A stretch of DNA of 64,000 nt from Cloeon dipterum (lineage: Eukaryota > Arthropoda > Insecta > Ephemeroptera > Baetidae): assembly GCF_949628265.1 (NCBI RefSeq), contig NC_088788.1, positions 22,988,335 to 23,052,334 of the forward strand, written 5' to 3'. Below the pieces are notes generated by a model. The model did no database searches. It was not told the origin of the DNA and saw nothing but the letters and a program-made list of their open reading frames with translations. A program made the translations under genes and the position numbers. Positions 12,301 through 26,461 of the stretch are shown here, piece by piece. Positions within the stretch are counted from its first letter, which is position 1. Each line of letters begins with the position of its first letter.

Positions 12301-15300
12301 AATTCCAAATAAATGCGGAATCGACTTTCGGCAACGTTTATGAAGCAAGCTGTAATTTCAGCCCAATTGACAGTCAATATTCTCGTACATCTCCTTGTTC
12401 ACGAACGAATCGATCATCATTGAAAACCAATTTCCATCATCGCCGCGTTTAATTACAATCAATTTCGCGCGCCGAGCGCAAATTTAATTAGAGATGGCTT
12501 GGCGCAAATTGCTGTCGCTTTACGAGGGAGAATCATGCACGTTGCTCCTCGTAACTAAGCAGAGCGTTCGGTGTTTGTACTACTACATCGGAGGGAAAGA
12601 GGTGCAGACAACGCATTAAGTAGGTGTTCTCTTGTGTCAAATGCTCTTGCAGAACGACGCAAGGCATCCAAGACGGTCGTCCTCCCTTTTTATTGCAAAT
12701 TATGCTTCCTCGGGTCTCGCCCGCCAGCCTGCACGTCGCATGCATGCACCGCGTGGATGTGTGTTACGAGAGAAGGAACTGCTCCGCTGGTTTCGCTCTC
12801 TTTTGAATTACCTCTTTTAAACGATTTTCCTTGCGCAAAACGTGATTTCAGCTCCTCCCGTCTGGAATGCCTTCCACATATTTCGGAATAAAGTGGTGCT
12901 CTTCAAAGGAGTCAATTTCCAGCTTTATACAGAAAGAGTTTAAAAGAGGAATTTTTCAAGCTGCTGCGCGGCATCAAGTTTGCAACTCGCAACTAAAATG
13001 GAATTCGAGAAATTTATTAAACTAAGCTTTTTTGAGACGAAAAATGTTAACAGCTGTATCAAGAGATTATTCATGAATATTTCAGCGAAGTTTTGACAAA
13101 ATGTCAAAGAGGGAAATAACAACGTTTGAAAAATGCAATAGAAAATATCTGCACAGAAACTCTGTACAGTTTACATTTTTTCCGTTTCTATGTAGCACGA
13201 AATAGTGTGCAATTAGGAGGGACGCAGCTCAAAGTAGGAAAGTGGGATTTACACGGATTCCCAAAACAAACGTGAACTCAGGCACAAACGCAGCGTCATT
13301 ATTTTTTAATGAAGCAGAAGCTGGCGAATTACGAAACGCACAGAAACAACGCAGGAGAAGCACTTCTCGTGACGTCACTTCCCATAGCCAGCGAGGACTA
13401 TGACCCTTAGTTTCGGTTGTAGGAAAATAAAGTGGTATCTCCACACTATACAGTGCACTCACTGGCTCTGCAGGAGCTGGCTTACTCATACTTGCTGCTG
13501 CTCTGCGGCATTTCTTCAAACGAAACAACAGGCACCAATTATGCCAGCAGTTGTTTGTCTTTTTACCCGACAATATGGCACTGCACAAAGTCTCTAGTAA
13601 TTAAGACTTGCGAGAAAAATAGTCGTAATTGCATTGTGTACACACTCGTTTTCCCAGTGTTGCACGTTTTTCCAGTTTGGAAACAATGGAGCGTTGGTTC
13701 CGGAAAATGTGGAAAAGAGGACTGCGGTTGAGTTTCGTGTCGGTATACAAATATTTCATTATTAAATTGCAAACGCCGGCAGCTAGTGAGTGCGCCAACT
13801 TTTTGCCAGACGCCGAGTTTATCTTTCTCTTTCCTCGCTTTGAATGCATCAGCGATTTTCTCGACTGCCTTTTGTTCCAATTGCTTTTATTCTAACACAG
13901 TCCGCGTTTCGCTATTAACAGCAACAGAACCCGGAATAATTATAAACTCACGTAATTGTACTTTTACTGCTTCATTGTGTCAGCGTAGGTACGCTCAAAT
14001 TATATAAGAGCTTTGTCGGATTTGGCGCAAATTTTAACTTGAAAGTTCAGTGCTGTGTAACCGCCTCCAAACCACGACATAGCAAACATTTTAATAGCTG
14101 TCACCATGGTAAATTAAACTGCAAGCCGCGCATACATATAGAAGGCTGTGAAATAGTTGCTGGTTTTGTTAGTGTTACATTTTTGGAAGTAAAGCATATA
14201 GATCCTCTTTAATAAATATGATCCATTTTCCCTTGGATATAATAATTTTTGGCGTTAACTTCAACTTGAATTAGAAATATTGTATCATTAAAGTGAAAAA
14301 CTGCAGTTTAATTTAAAAAAATCAATATCTACGGATTGGAACGTTGAAGAAACACGCGGTTCCCTTTCCCTTGGGTGCTTTTCATATTAAAAGCACTATC
14401 CATGGCGCTGAATAATATAGGCAGCATTAAAAAGCACCATCATCCACCTCCAAATAGAACGCAATTTCGATGGAATATATGTGCCCATGCTGAATAAGTC
14501 CCCAGCGGATCCATGCCTTTTAATATCACGCGCACAAAATATATCATACATGATAAATTTTCACACACGAAGGCAATTTTTCGCCCCAGAAAGAGTAATA
14601 ATCCTGGCGAAGTTCTTTTGGCTTCTCTTGTAATGTGTGAAAAATGGGGGTTGCTGGCTGGTTTCTTTATGACGCGACGCAGAGTGCGAGAGTTAAGGTG
14701 GCGGGTGGCTTGAAGCAATATGAAAGGTGGATTACGTTGTCATTTTTATGGCGCACAAGAGCAAAAATGGAACTTTCTGATTCGCACTAAAGCAAATTTA
14801 GGGAGCCAAGTGGAGAACTCTCCATGTCGAACTGCGGCTAAATAAAGGCAGCTTTGCGGCTTTTTATCCGCCCCAATGCCATCGTATTATAGCTTTATTA
14901 CGAAATTCAATGTGCTTTTCGGCATATCCATCAAAAGGACAGTAGCGTGTTGCGTAATTACAGCAGCGCACAGCAATTTGGGAACTTCAAAAGAACAATG
15001 AGTATTTTGCCGCCATGTCCAATAATGTCACAACGTTGTCGCTTGGTTTTTTTTTCAATGTCACATAATGCAGATTTTTCGTTTGGGTCTCGTGCATCAA
15101 CATTCATTATTTGGGAGGAGTTATGGCCTCTATTTACTCACTAGAAAACTGCAATGTTTTTACCGCTGATTTTTTTATCGGTTCACCTTTTCCGAGATGG
15201 GCCACCTCCCAAATCCGAATGGACTCGTCATTGCAATGCAAGGAAATCAAATATAGGCGCAAATCAACTCGCACTCGACCCCAAACATCGCTCAATTCAA

Positions 15301-18300
15301 CGTGCACGCAAAGCATGCGATTAACAATTCGAGCCAACTTTGTATATTTATATATCAAGAGATCAGGTGTTTTGATTACCCGATGAGTTAACTTAAAAAA
15401 CCTCATTATTTAGTTCACTTGTTAGGCCGTTCCTCTATTTGGCAATATTCCAATGCAAAAACCATTAGTGTTGATCGCGTTCCCTTAATTAATTATTTAT
15501 TACAACAGAACTACCTGGTGCCTTGTTACATATAAATATCGTTTCAATGGTTTAAATAAGCTTTCAGACCTAGCTCAAATCGTTAAAGAACACTAAACTC
15601 TAAATCTTAATGGACTTTCTGTAATTCGAGGAAATTCACAGCCATCATAATATTACATAATCTCCTTTTCTGATAATGCAACCACCACTCTAAGTGCAAG
15701 ATGGAAAGTGCTATTTGCTTTTCTTAAGATTTTCACTATCCACTAAAAGTTGAAACACGAAACTGTACTCTTGCTATGTGGCCGTATGAATGAGTGCACC
15801 AAGGTGTAAAATGGAGCTGTTTCCTTCTCTCACACATAGAGCCAGTATACATATAATGTATATGTAGTATATATAGAATGCAGCTGTCTGAACATTGCGT
15901 TGTGTGTTTTTGGCGATGCCACCTGAGCTGTTTAGTTAGTGAGACACAGAAGGGTGGCCGAAGCCTTCAGCGGAAATAATGCATGTTCGTATATTGAGCA
16001 CAGCACCAAATTAGACCATTAGGAACACACTCCATTAATTTATCGGTGTGCTGCTCCACAGGGACAAAAACAAACACGCTCTGTTGTCTGTGCATACAAC
16101 ACACCATTGACGCTACCCTTTTACGTTACGCGTTTATAGCTTTAGGCATGATGGCAGCTTGGATTTGATGTTATTAATTTGAGAGTGGAGTGCAGCGGGG
16201 CCGGAAAATGGTCATTGGGCTTGGTTCCCGACTTTTGGATTGAAAAAATAGTGGATTAAAAAGATTTAAACCGATTAAAGAGCTTAAACAGCCTAATATA
16301 GAAAGTTCAATAATTTGTCAAAATGTCATATTGAACCTTTTTGTGCGGAATACAGGCATCTACCTTGAACCGACAAATTAGCACCATTTGTGATCGATTC
16401 ATGTCTGCAGCATTACCTATTCTCTATATGTACCAAACATTTCAAAATATTTAACAGCCTGCATAAATATAGAGCAGCTTATTTGCATGCGTGAAAATTC
16501 ATCATCGCACTGCCACCGCCGCGAGATCGCATAATCTGGCATACAGTGAAAGACGAGTAGTATTACAATTATGCGCATACATTTGGTGAGCTTTGAGGTG
16601 AACAGAACATATACACACAGAGAGATGCATATTGTGAATGTAGAGCAAAGCAGAGCAGACAGCAACCGAGGAATTCTCTGGTTGATGCTGCTGTTGCGGT
16701 GCGTGGCTCTCAGGTCGAGTTTTGAAAAATGGCAACAAGAGCCCAAAACCACTGCTGGCGAAGGATGAGTGGGGGTGTCAAATGAAAGAGCGGGTGACAA
16801 CTTTTGACGGGGCATTCACAAAAAAGTGTGACACGGAAAAAGTTTTACAAGCCAAGCTCGCACCGTGTTTTCAATTTTCCAGCACCCTTTGTTATTTTCG
16901 AATCAACCATCTCTCATTTAGGGGTTGTTTCTGCCGGTTGCTGCATATTAATAACCGCGCAATATTGTGTAGTGGCGGCAGTGCTTGTGGGCGAAACAAA
17001 ACCAAATGGGCACAAAGCACAGCGGGGTTAAATGGAGTGGAACTACTCGCGGCAGAGCAAATGAATTGCACGAAGCACGCAAAAATCGCCGTCGAGATGG
17101 ATGGATTGGGAAAATTGCAATTTAGCACAAAAGCAGCACTCAAGCCGGGCATTATCATCGCGTGCCGCCTCCCTCTTTGCATTGCTCTCGATTGATACAC
17201 CGCGTCCGATGAGCGCAAAATGCATCTGCTTAGGAGCGGATATCGATCTCCACGACGCCTGCTTTTTTCGTTCGGCGTAAGTGCTTTGCTGGACCATTTC
17301 CTCTCTTTGCCATTCTGCTCTCGGTGATGCTCGCCGTTGAGCAAAAGTTAAGAGTGGAACTGATTGAATTTTCAGAGGCACGAGAGTATTCCGCTTTAAA
17401 GTGTGAGAAGAGATGCGATCCGAGCTTGATTAAAGTTAGGAAGCGTTTACATGATTCTCACGAGTGCACATCTGCAATCAGCCCTTAAATCTCGAAAGTG
17501 AAAATCAATTTGCATTGCTCTATAAACATTAATTTACTGCAAAAAGATTTACTGTGTGAGGTGCAATCAAATTATATGCTTGTTTTTATTTTGCACAGTA
17601 AATACCAATATTTACAGGAAATATAATGTTATAATGGACACAAAGAGCTACCAATTGGCTACTGCACAAACTATTAAAAATCATCTTAGCAAAATTTGAT
17701 TAGTTTGAGTCGTCCAATAACTGTTTCAAATTACTCTCAGAGTTGGGAACAAGCACAAGCAATTATGTGCTACCGGTATGGTCAATCAAGTTAAAATACT
17801 TAAAATATAATGCGAGTGCCTGGAGCAATATTATGATAAGCCCCCTATAGCTACACGTGGTTGGGCTGCCCACCGAGGAATGCTGAACGCATTTCAGCAG
17901 CCCCTGATCATATAGAAACAACGCCAGACGGATGCATTTCTTTTTCGAGATGCGCGCCAAGCGAAGAAAATTAAATTTAGCCACTGTCAGAATCACTTTT
18001 TTATCCCGAGACTGGTGTTGGCTGAACTGAACACGAATGAATTTAAATACACGACCGGTCAACGTCCCCAGGGACGGCTAATTTGGTCCGTGCGGGGAGA
18101 GACAGCGGTGCTCGCGGCTTTTGATTGACACATGGCTCCACTTTCGCGCTCAAATTTGTTTATTTGGAGTCCAATAAAATGCCCGCGAGACCGTCAAACA
18201 AACACAGCCCTGGGCGCCGATTTTCAAAAAGAGCGTGTAAAAACCTGCTTTGAGTCGGACAAAAAGGCACGTCTGGCGCACCACCATCCTTTTAACGCAG

Positions 18301-21018
18301 GCCCATCCAGTAGTGTTCGGGTGCACAAAACAATGCCGCGCGGCAGCTGGCTCATGCTGGTCCCACCTTTTCCGAATTGTTTTATGCCCCTGCCCGTCAC
18401 ACTCGAGGAAATCGAGCTGATATGGTTCAGAATTGCGCCAGCCCCACAGCAATGTTTGCCGCTGTCCTGTGAAGCGTGACTGTCGTTGCCGCAGAGCGCT
18501 GCTGACTAAATTTTGAACTGGAGACCTCCAGCAAATCAACTAACTCCACTGCATATAAAGTTTAGCCAAATTGCGGCAAACTTTTATATTTAACTCTACC
18601 AACTTTGTGCAATTCAGCTTTATCTCTGTAATTCAAGAGCGGAAATTTCACGTACAACTACATATAGAGGGAATCTTTTACACATTTCTGGCATAATATT
18701 ATCCGCATTAGGAATACACAGCGATATTGGTTTCCTTATGGCAGATTCAAATATTTTTCTCCACAAGGCCAAATCTCGCTGGAAACACAAGAAATAAGCG
18801 CGAAAAAATCAGCTCCAAGCGCTATCAGTTGGTCCATAGTAATATTATACAAAATTAACGACTTTCTCTTGCGTGAACCAACGCGACCTGTTATTCCTTG
18901 AATTAAGGTGACTAATCGTTCATTCATTAAGTCGATCGCCGCGAGCAAAAATTACATGCAAAACAAACTCGATTTTCCATTCCATTAAGCAACACACTGA
19001 GTCACCCAGGAAAAAAGTCTACTTCCGACGCTTAGCCAGGTGAATCATAACGGAACCTTTGCGAGTCTACGCGAGCAATTTGGACAGTCGGCATTAAAGG
19101 TCACGCCCGCCGTCTTGTACTCATTGTATTTAAAATACTTTTCATTTCATTTAGAATGTTGTCGGAAGCGTGCCGCACGACTGTACGGCCACCGATTTGT
19201 TCCGCTTGGGGTGGAGTTTCAGGGGAGAAGCAGCGAGTGCTGGTTCACTGAGCACCCCGTAGAATTATGGCCAATTTTTATAGCTCCGAGTAACGTTCGT
19301 TTCCTGACACACGAGGTAGCCAAACAAGAGATTTGTTTGCGTTTAGAATAGTTAACAACATATTTTTATAATTTAGCCTCGCAAAAAAGCCTAGCGTTCG
19401 TTGACAAATCAGACGGAATTTTAATTACGCGCATATGCAAATAAATCGTTCCACACGTGTGCGAAATAATCAAAAGCTATTGGCCTAATGGGACGAAGTT
19501 GATTACTCACACACAGCTCTCACGACAATGCAAGTAGTGCTCTTGGTAATTAATTAAAATTTTCCTAATGCAGCTTGGAATGCTGGGCATGGCGCGTGAT
19601 TAAACTGTGATTGCACTATGCGCCTGCATTCTTGTTCACTTTGTCTTCAGTGAGGCGACAAACAAATCACTTGATGCGCCACTATTGGTGATTCATGCAT
19701 TTATGCTGCGCATTTTACATTCACATATATATGCATTGACCGGGATGGAGAGGCAGGTGCATCACTGAAGGTCTGCAACTTGCTCAACAAAAAGCAGTCG
19801 CGAACGCGCATATCATTTGCACAAAATGCATCTCCTGACAGTTACTTCCTTTTTATTACAAAAATTGCGCACGTAGCTGGGAAAATGAAAACAGTCCCTT
19901 TCATTCTTCCATTCCTCTGTCAGCTCTAACTTTTCATCTTTGGAAAAATGCACGTTTGTTGAGCGGGCATTTTATTGAATTTGCTGTTCTGTCAGGAGTG
20001 TGCCAATTCACCTCGTTTAGTAGGGAATTCTGAGAAGCCAGGAAGCATATATAATATTCGTCTATACGTCCACATGTACTGCTAGAAATACAATTCTATG
20101 AATCGAGCAAACGAAGCAATATTTTCCGTCATTGCACACCTTTGTAAAAGTAAATTTCACCACATTTTCTAAAATAAACTATTTGTGTACCTTGACTTCT
20201 TTTTAAATTTATATGCTGGTGTGACCAAAGTTGGTAAAAATAATAAAAGGGATTCTGAGCTTTATTTCTTTGTTCGCCAAAAAATTAAGCGCTGCTGAAC
20301 AAAGTTGTGACGGTCAGAATAATTTTACTTCTTCAATTTGTTACTATTGCTATCGCACACAAAGCCGAAAAAGTTACTTCTGCCTTTGCTATCAAGAGTG
20401 GCTGGGCACACCACCAATAAATTGCTGAGTCGACTTTTTGCATTCGCTTGTCAAGCCAGATGATTGAATCACTCGTTTTTAGTCTGCACCAACTGGGTTT
20501 TGTGTGTGCTCTTATTAATGTGAAAAACGTGCTCAATGCCATTATGTGCCGTTCGATTAGCTTGCATGCTGGACTGAAATTTTTGGCTTTGCAACTACCA
20601 ATAAAAAGTCTTGCAATTGAAAATAAATGCTGAATGGGTGTCTCAGCATGACTGAACAATATTAATTTTTGACAATGCATTTTGGAGGCAATCTGGACTG
20701 AAAAGCGTAAAATTGTGTTGATTTTGTGAGCCACACAAGACTCTGTACTAAATGTACTTAAATGACTGTGATCATAATTTACTTACTTGTTTGCTAAAAC
20801 TTAGCACCGGAATTATAAAGAAATATGTGATTCTATGTTTTTAATAAAGGATATTTAAATTTTAAGATAGTCTTAACTAAAAGAGAAGTAAAAAAATATC
20901 AAATATCTATTGAACCCATGACGGTATTTTAATATATTACCTCCTGAAGTGCGAACAAATTAATAGTTAATATTTGGTCGCCACGGTTCAAATAAAGAAA
21001 AACTGAAGCTGCACGTAC

Positions 21019-21126
21019 CTTTGCCTGAAACGAGATTCCGTGGTGATAAGCCTCATCAGGGTGCAGAGGTATCCGGGTGTCGTAGTCATCATTCTGCACC
21101 AAGTTGTATTGTTTCTTCGAAGGCAT
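21019..21126 (-). CDS. NOS1AP: NOS1AP/CAPON, first coding exon
   Basis: The exon encodes 36 residues, starting [10 protein letters not shown] and running through [21 protein letters not shown], then a consensus donor (AAG|GTACGT). This matches the start of NOS1AP (CAPON), the adaptor that links neuronal nitric oxide synthase and Scribble-complex proteins to small GTPase signalling. In that family the phosphotyrosine-binding domain begins here and continues in the next exon. The phase is 0 at the donor. No further exons are visible in the window, so the gene is partial and runs off the left side. The ATG at 21126 is the family-typical start. Upstream DNA is presumably 5'UTR and promoter. The fragment is short, but the match over nearly its whole length is strong. 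Confidence 0.85.
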
Positions 21127-22588
21127 TTTGATCAAAAACACAAAATTCCACTCGCGAAAAACAAAATCCAGTTGGAAAAATCACTTGTAAACGCACTATG
21201 AGTGCAAATTATCTAAATAAAAATTCCACTCGGTAACAAAGGATCCGAACAAAGGTGGCTAGACTGAATAGGCGTCACGCGGTAGGAAGGTAGTTAGGTA
21301 GGAAGAGTGAAAAAACTCCCTGACGAGGCTCCAGCAGATGATGCTTTTTTCAAGGCCGCCCTCCGCAGGTGGGGTCGGCTCTTTGAAACGAAAAACACAC
21401 GGCTGGTGTTCAACGTTTTCAGAGATTCTTGACTCGTCGAAACAGGTAGAATAAGATGGTGGCGTCGACAGCGACTGACTAGTTGAAGCAGTGCATTTCC
21501 GCCGATACGACGAGTCCAAGACTCATGGACGGCCGGCGGCGCTGGAGCAACAACGACGACGATGCAGCTGGTGCAGGCACGACGGCTCTCAGCCGACTGA
21601 CTCACTTGGATCGCGCGCTTGCCGTGGGGGACCGCCGCCGCTTCTCGCTACCTGACGCGCGGCGAGCCTGCGCCAACTCCTACCTCCTCTCGAGAGAAAT
21701 TTCAGGGTCAGGGTGCTTGCCTGCTCCATCTGATAGGCCGCAATCAGCCGGCTTGGTGGAAGCGGCACCTGATAAAAACGCGTGGTTTGCAGCTGAAACC
21801 ACGCAATGTATGCGATTTTTGGATTTTTTTGTATTTCTGAAAAAGCGTTGGGAATTTAGTGTAACCCCAGCTGTCATTGTTTCGGCGCGTAGGCAAATAA
21901 CCACTTTGTTTTTTCTTTTTGCATGCAGAAAAGTTAATAATATAGTTGGTATTCGCACAGGATATGACCAAAAAGATATGCTTTGAAAATATCATCAACT
22001 AATTTAAGAATGTAGCTATTAAAATGAGGACATTAAAATCGCAATTTAAAAAACAAATATCAGAAAAGAAAATCATATAACACGCAAGACTGGAGCACAT
22101 ATTCAATTGTTTGGGTGAAGATTAGATGAGGTTAATTTATAAAATAAACATATTTTTTTAAATTATATAAGGTCTAATCTGCAAGGACAGGTCTGATTTT
22201 CATTAGGTTTGCATTCGTTTTTTTTTCTTCAGTGTGGGTGTGGATCGAATGGACAGAAACCAAGATTAATTTCAACTTTAGGCAACTCAACTTTATTTAA
22301 TTTCAAGTTTCCTGTGATTGACAGTTCATTTTCTATATCCACTGACTATTGATGATACATTTTGATTATCCTCTATTACATTATTAGAGTATTTTGAGAT
22401 GTGACATAATGCGTTAATACATATGTTTAATCAAAATTTAAGTCTCTTGGGGTGAGTGATCAGATCAAAATAAAAAGCCTTTACTTGTGATATGGTATGA
22501 AATGGCAGAATAAGGTTAAATTCTGAGCAAATTAAGGTCACGGAATGCAGTAATACTGACTCTTGAGCAGTAAAAAACGCAGGCCTGT
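21127..22588. other. NOS1AP upstream region and Gemin4-like 3' flank
   Basis: No coding exon is supported. About 21290-21790 is comparatively GC-rich and lies just upstream of the NOS1AP start, so a promoter or 5'UTR exon is likely there. About 22000-22588 is AT-rich and follows the Gemin4-like stop codon; a minus-strand AATAAA (TTTATT at 22292-22297) lies about 290 bases past the stop and could be its poly(A) signal. Open frames at 21483-21986 and on the opposite strand are composition artefacts of the GC-rich stretch. Confidence 0.5.
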
Positions 22589-25500
22589 TTAAATTTGGGT
22601 GAGTGCTGGCTCAATCAGGAGTTTTCTGGCCAAGGCCTGCCTTGCCTCCCTGCTCGGCAGAAGCGCTAGGCTGAGAGCTAATTCTTGGGCACACCAGGTG
22701 GCCAAGTCAGTCTGCATGCCTGCTTGCAGCAGAAGCACTTCATGTGCCTCTTGCAGCACCCCGCTCAGCGCCAAAGAGCAACTGGATGCAATTGCTGATG
22801 GCAAGGAGCGCAGCAGGAGGGCCACTTGGCGAACTACTCCTGCTCCATTTTCCACATCAGACACGTCATTCAGCTTTGGTAGCCACTCCTCCTGCAGCAA
22901 ACAACAGATATTTATTTGTGGATTTAGCTGTATAACAAAGAATTACCGCACTAGATGCAGAAAAAAATAAACGGAGACAGGAAGAAAAATCATGGGTAGA
23001 AATTATATTACAAATAAAATATTTTTACCTTCATGATGATTCCAAGGTTTCTGATACTGTTCTCCAAGCAAGCGAGTGCACACTCATTGCTGTAGTTCGC
23101 GTCATCTGGAGGCTGCTGCTGACTGAGCATCAGCGCTTGCAGCATCAGTGCTGTCACCACCAACCGAATGGCGTCAGGCAGCATTTTGATTTCCTCTCGC
23201 TCGTCAGCTTCCTCCGGCTCCTGGTCAGTAGTGTTGTAGGTAGAAAGGACTTTGGCAAGGCTTGTGATGAGAAGACGCCACTCAGGGGTGCAGCAGGATG
23301 GCAGAAGCTGAATAAATAGACGAGAAGCATATATTCAATTTAAAGACTCATCAAACAAACACGAGACTCACAATAAGGAGCGGACTGAGGAGTTGATCTG
23401 GACCTCCTGGTGGCATTCCACTCTGCTGATACATGGCGTCTTTACTCAGAAGCAGGGATCCCATGTTCATGGAAGGTACAGCCTGGTTGAAGCGAGTCCA
23501 AATGGCACTGAAGTGAGCCCGGTTGTGGGACGTCAGTCTTAACAGCCCCGATTGGAGCCACAACAACTCCTTGTCTAAAACCACCAATTAGCAGGTAATG
23601 AATAGAAAACATTTAATTAAACACGGATCTCACCTTCAGGGTTGGCGACGCTGTTTGCGTATTTGAGTGCCAGACTCCGAACTAAGTGAACGGTCTCAGC
23701 TCGCAGTAGAGATTCAGCATGTTTGAACTTTCCTAGCACCCATGAGGCACGCTGGAGGATTTCAGCAAGTACTGCCAGCAGTACAGCTAAGCTGATCTTT
23801 CCCTCCAAATCAACCAGTTCTGGCCTCTCAGCCATCAATATGAGCTGTGCGAAAGTGAAAGAGTTAATTATTGAGAATTTATTACTCTCAATATTAAAAA
23901 GATACAGGGATTATCTAAACATATTTTGCTAAGAAGGTTTTTCCAATTTTACCTGCAAATTTGTGGAATGATGCCTAGACCAATTTAATCTTATCTTTAA
24001 AATCGCAATATATTTTAAAATTAAATTCTCACCTTCAATAATTGGATCCACAGAAGCAGTTGTGGGATTCGATATGAGCTAAGGTCAGACTTGAGGGCTG
24101 GGAGCAGGCATTGTTTCAAAAAAGTGACAGATGTGATAAGCTTCTTCTCTTCCAACTGCTTGATAAAGTGTGCAAGGTGGGATTTTGTTGGATCTATGTT
24201 CTTCATTGCCGTTTTAAGAGAATCCAAGAGAAGTGTGGAGCCTTTAAAAGGCAAATAGCAGAGACTAGACACCTCTGACAGGGCTATGGCAATGAGGCTG
24301 CCTTGTCCTCGAGTAGAAATTCCAGTTGAAACTGACTTTTCCACAAGCCCTTTTGGAGACTGCAGGCTCAAAAAGAGATACTGTGGCAACCACTGCAAAT
24401 ACAACAATTAGAGCTATCTGATATTAATGTTGAGATTGAAAAAACTACCTTTTCCTTCAGCTGCTCTACATAGGAGGACATGTTCAAAGTAGTTGTGACT
24501 TCTGTTTCAAAATTTGGCAGCTTAAAGTATTCATTAACCCCATTTTCTTCGAAGAAGGAGCAAATCACAGACTTTTGATCTTGCACATTTAAAGCTTTGA
24601 AAGCCTCCATTGCAAGTGCGTTGATCCTTTCTGAGGTTCCGTAATTGTTGTTTCTAGCTAACTGAATAAGAGCTGAAACAACATCCAAGTCCCACATAGT
24701 AGAGTGCTGAGCTATTAGGACCATGGTTCTTTCCTCCTTCAGGCATCCTTCCTTTTTCAAAAGGGCCAGAAGCCACTCCTTGTTGTGAGTTTCAGCATTT
24801 TCCAATTTACTGATCACTTTTCCCAAATCAGCCAAATCGATTTCAGTGACAGGCTTCATTTTAAATCCGGAAAGGATAGCAGAGAGATGCATCACGCATT
24901 TGTTTGGCTTAGGCTCAAACTGGACACACCTGTAACTCATAACAAATATTTATAAATATTAAATTAAATACAAATCGTGATATAATACCTGTAAGCAGCT
25001 TCTCCAATTTCCATCTGCAAAGATTTGCCCTCAGTTTGTCCTTCCACTTCAACCCATCTCATCCATCTTTCCAAATCAACAGCCTTCATGTTGTTCTGGC
25101 ACTCATTGACAGCTCTTTCAAAGCAATTCAATAGGTCCAAATCCTTGCTCTCTGACCACTGACTGTAGTCGAAATTTGGGTACATGTCTTTCAGGTAATA
25201 TTCCTTCAGATCTTTGGATGGCTCATGCATGGACTGCATGCAAAACAGCACAAGCTCGATCAGCTTCTTGGCCAGAACCCCTGCTACCTTCAATTTATCA
25301 TTGCTGTTTAGATTAGCCAACTTGGAGTAAAGGTGTTCAGGTAGGGAATCAAGTAGCTTGATGAATTCTGATGCCAATCGGCGCACGATATTTGGTTTTT
25401 GGCAGTTGCTCAGTTGGGCAAACATTGAGTGGATCACAGAAAAAAACTCTTCAAGGTACTCAAGGGCAGAAATTTGATGTCTCTCTTGAAGGAGGGCCTC

Positions 25501-25772
25501 CACATAGTGGATTGCAAGAACAGGATCCGCAAAACTCATAGTCTCATAGGCATAAGACAACAGGTCGCATCCACGGACTAAATTCACCAAAAATTTGGTG
25601 CTTAGTAACGGGGCAGTGTCAGCTAGGTGGGCGACATCATCAGAGACTTCCACAACGTCATGGAACGAGAAATTTGCGTTCAAGACTAGGTAGAGCTGAA
25701 TTTTCCTTTTCTGTTCATCATCCAGCTTTTGAGTGAAACACCTCCACTTTTCCAAACAAGGCGCCAGTTGTT
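22589..25772 (-). CDS. GEMIN4: Gemin4-like protein (SMN complex), seven exons
   Basis: Exons in transcript order are 25772-24989, 24929-24449, 24392-24033, 23844-23634, 23574-23372, 23307-23029 and 22891-22589. Every junction has GT-AG sites and the phases agree, giving 872 residues to the TAA. The product is a soluble, almost entirely alpha-helical protein with many Leu-rich helices and no signal peptide. Several stretches follow the order and spacing I remember for vertebrate Gemin4, including CCTPEWRLLITSLAKVL, LLWLQSGLLRL and the basic EAR-rich C-terminal end. Gemin4 bridges Gemin3 in the SMN complex that assembles Sm cores on spliceosomal snRNAs. The family diverges fast, so the identification rests on weak similarity. 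The first exon here needs one base from upstream, so the 5' end is incomplete. Another helical-repeat protein is the main alternative. Confidence 0.6.
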
Positions 25773-26461
25773 CTGTGCAACAAACCAAAATAATAATATT
25801 ACAAATTAGATAGCAGGTCATTTATGAGATATATCCTATGAATATGAATGTAAGAATAAAATACCTAATTGGACTCAAGCCAGGCAATATAAATTTGGAA
25901 TTTAACATTCACTGATTGTTTTTATTTCGGCGGCTGAGACAGAGGGATAATGCCTTCTATGAATGTATTTCTTGAAAGTAACAAAATCTTTGATAAACTA
26001 GTGAGAAGTAAAAAATAATAATAATAAAATGTAGATACATATATATGTATGATATTTTATAATGAAAGCAAACATATTACATATATGTATATATATGATG
26101 TATTAATGCATTAAATACAAAATACATAATTATAATACAGTATACATAATCATACATCATACGTGTTCATGTGTATGGAAAAATAACAGTTTTCGCCGCC
26201 CCTACTTTTATATGGGATTCTCAGGGTTCTCATAAGAACTGGCGAGATGTGTAACCCGGCAGAAACTGTAAGTAACTTTACCATATTATGTACATACATA
26301 CGTAATTTGGAACTGTTATATTAACAAATTTCAGCCAGCCCTTATTATATTGTGACGTCACGGAACACTTAATTCAAGTAGGTGCATAATATATGCACCT
26401 ACAAGTATATATATATGTATTTTATAATTACATAACATTGATAGTGAAGTTTGATACATAC

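Larger units (their letters stand above)
1..21018 (-). other. Exon-poor region, probably intron 1 of NOS1AP
   Basis: The NOS1AP coding exon ends with a consensus donor at 21018, so the DNA to its left is transcribed as intron in that gene. I scanned the region for the expected continuation of the PTB domain and found none, so the next exon probably lies beyond the left edge. Open frames here are short or of poor composition and lack flanking splice sites that would extend them. Visible contents are the fold-back element at 2559-4570, an 18-base T run at 9348-9365, an ATA-type run near 10799-10816 and scattered AT-rich simple sequence. A short GC-rich stretch at about 300-680 shows nothing I can name. 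I cannot exclude small exons or regulatory RNAs. Confidence 0.6.

Noticed and set aside
12168..12377. 69-codon minus-strand frame with protein-like composition
   Set aside because: There are no convincing flanking splice sites and no family resemblance, so chance is the simplest explanation within the intron.
25860..25945. Small possible exon (VKFQIYIAWLESN) upstream of the Gemin4-like gene
   Set aside because: It has good acceptor and donor motifs, but no phase avoids a stop codon when it is joined to the neighbouring exons.
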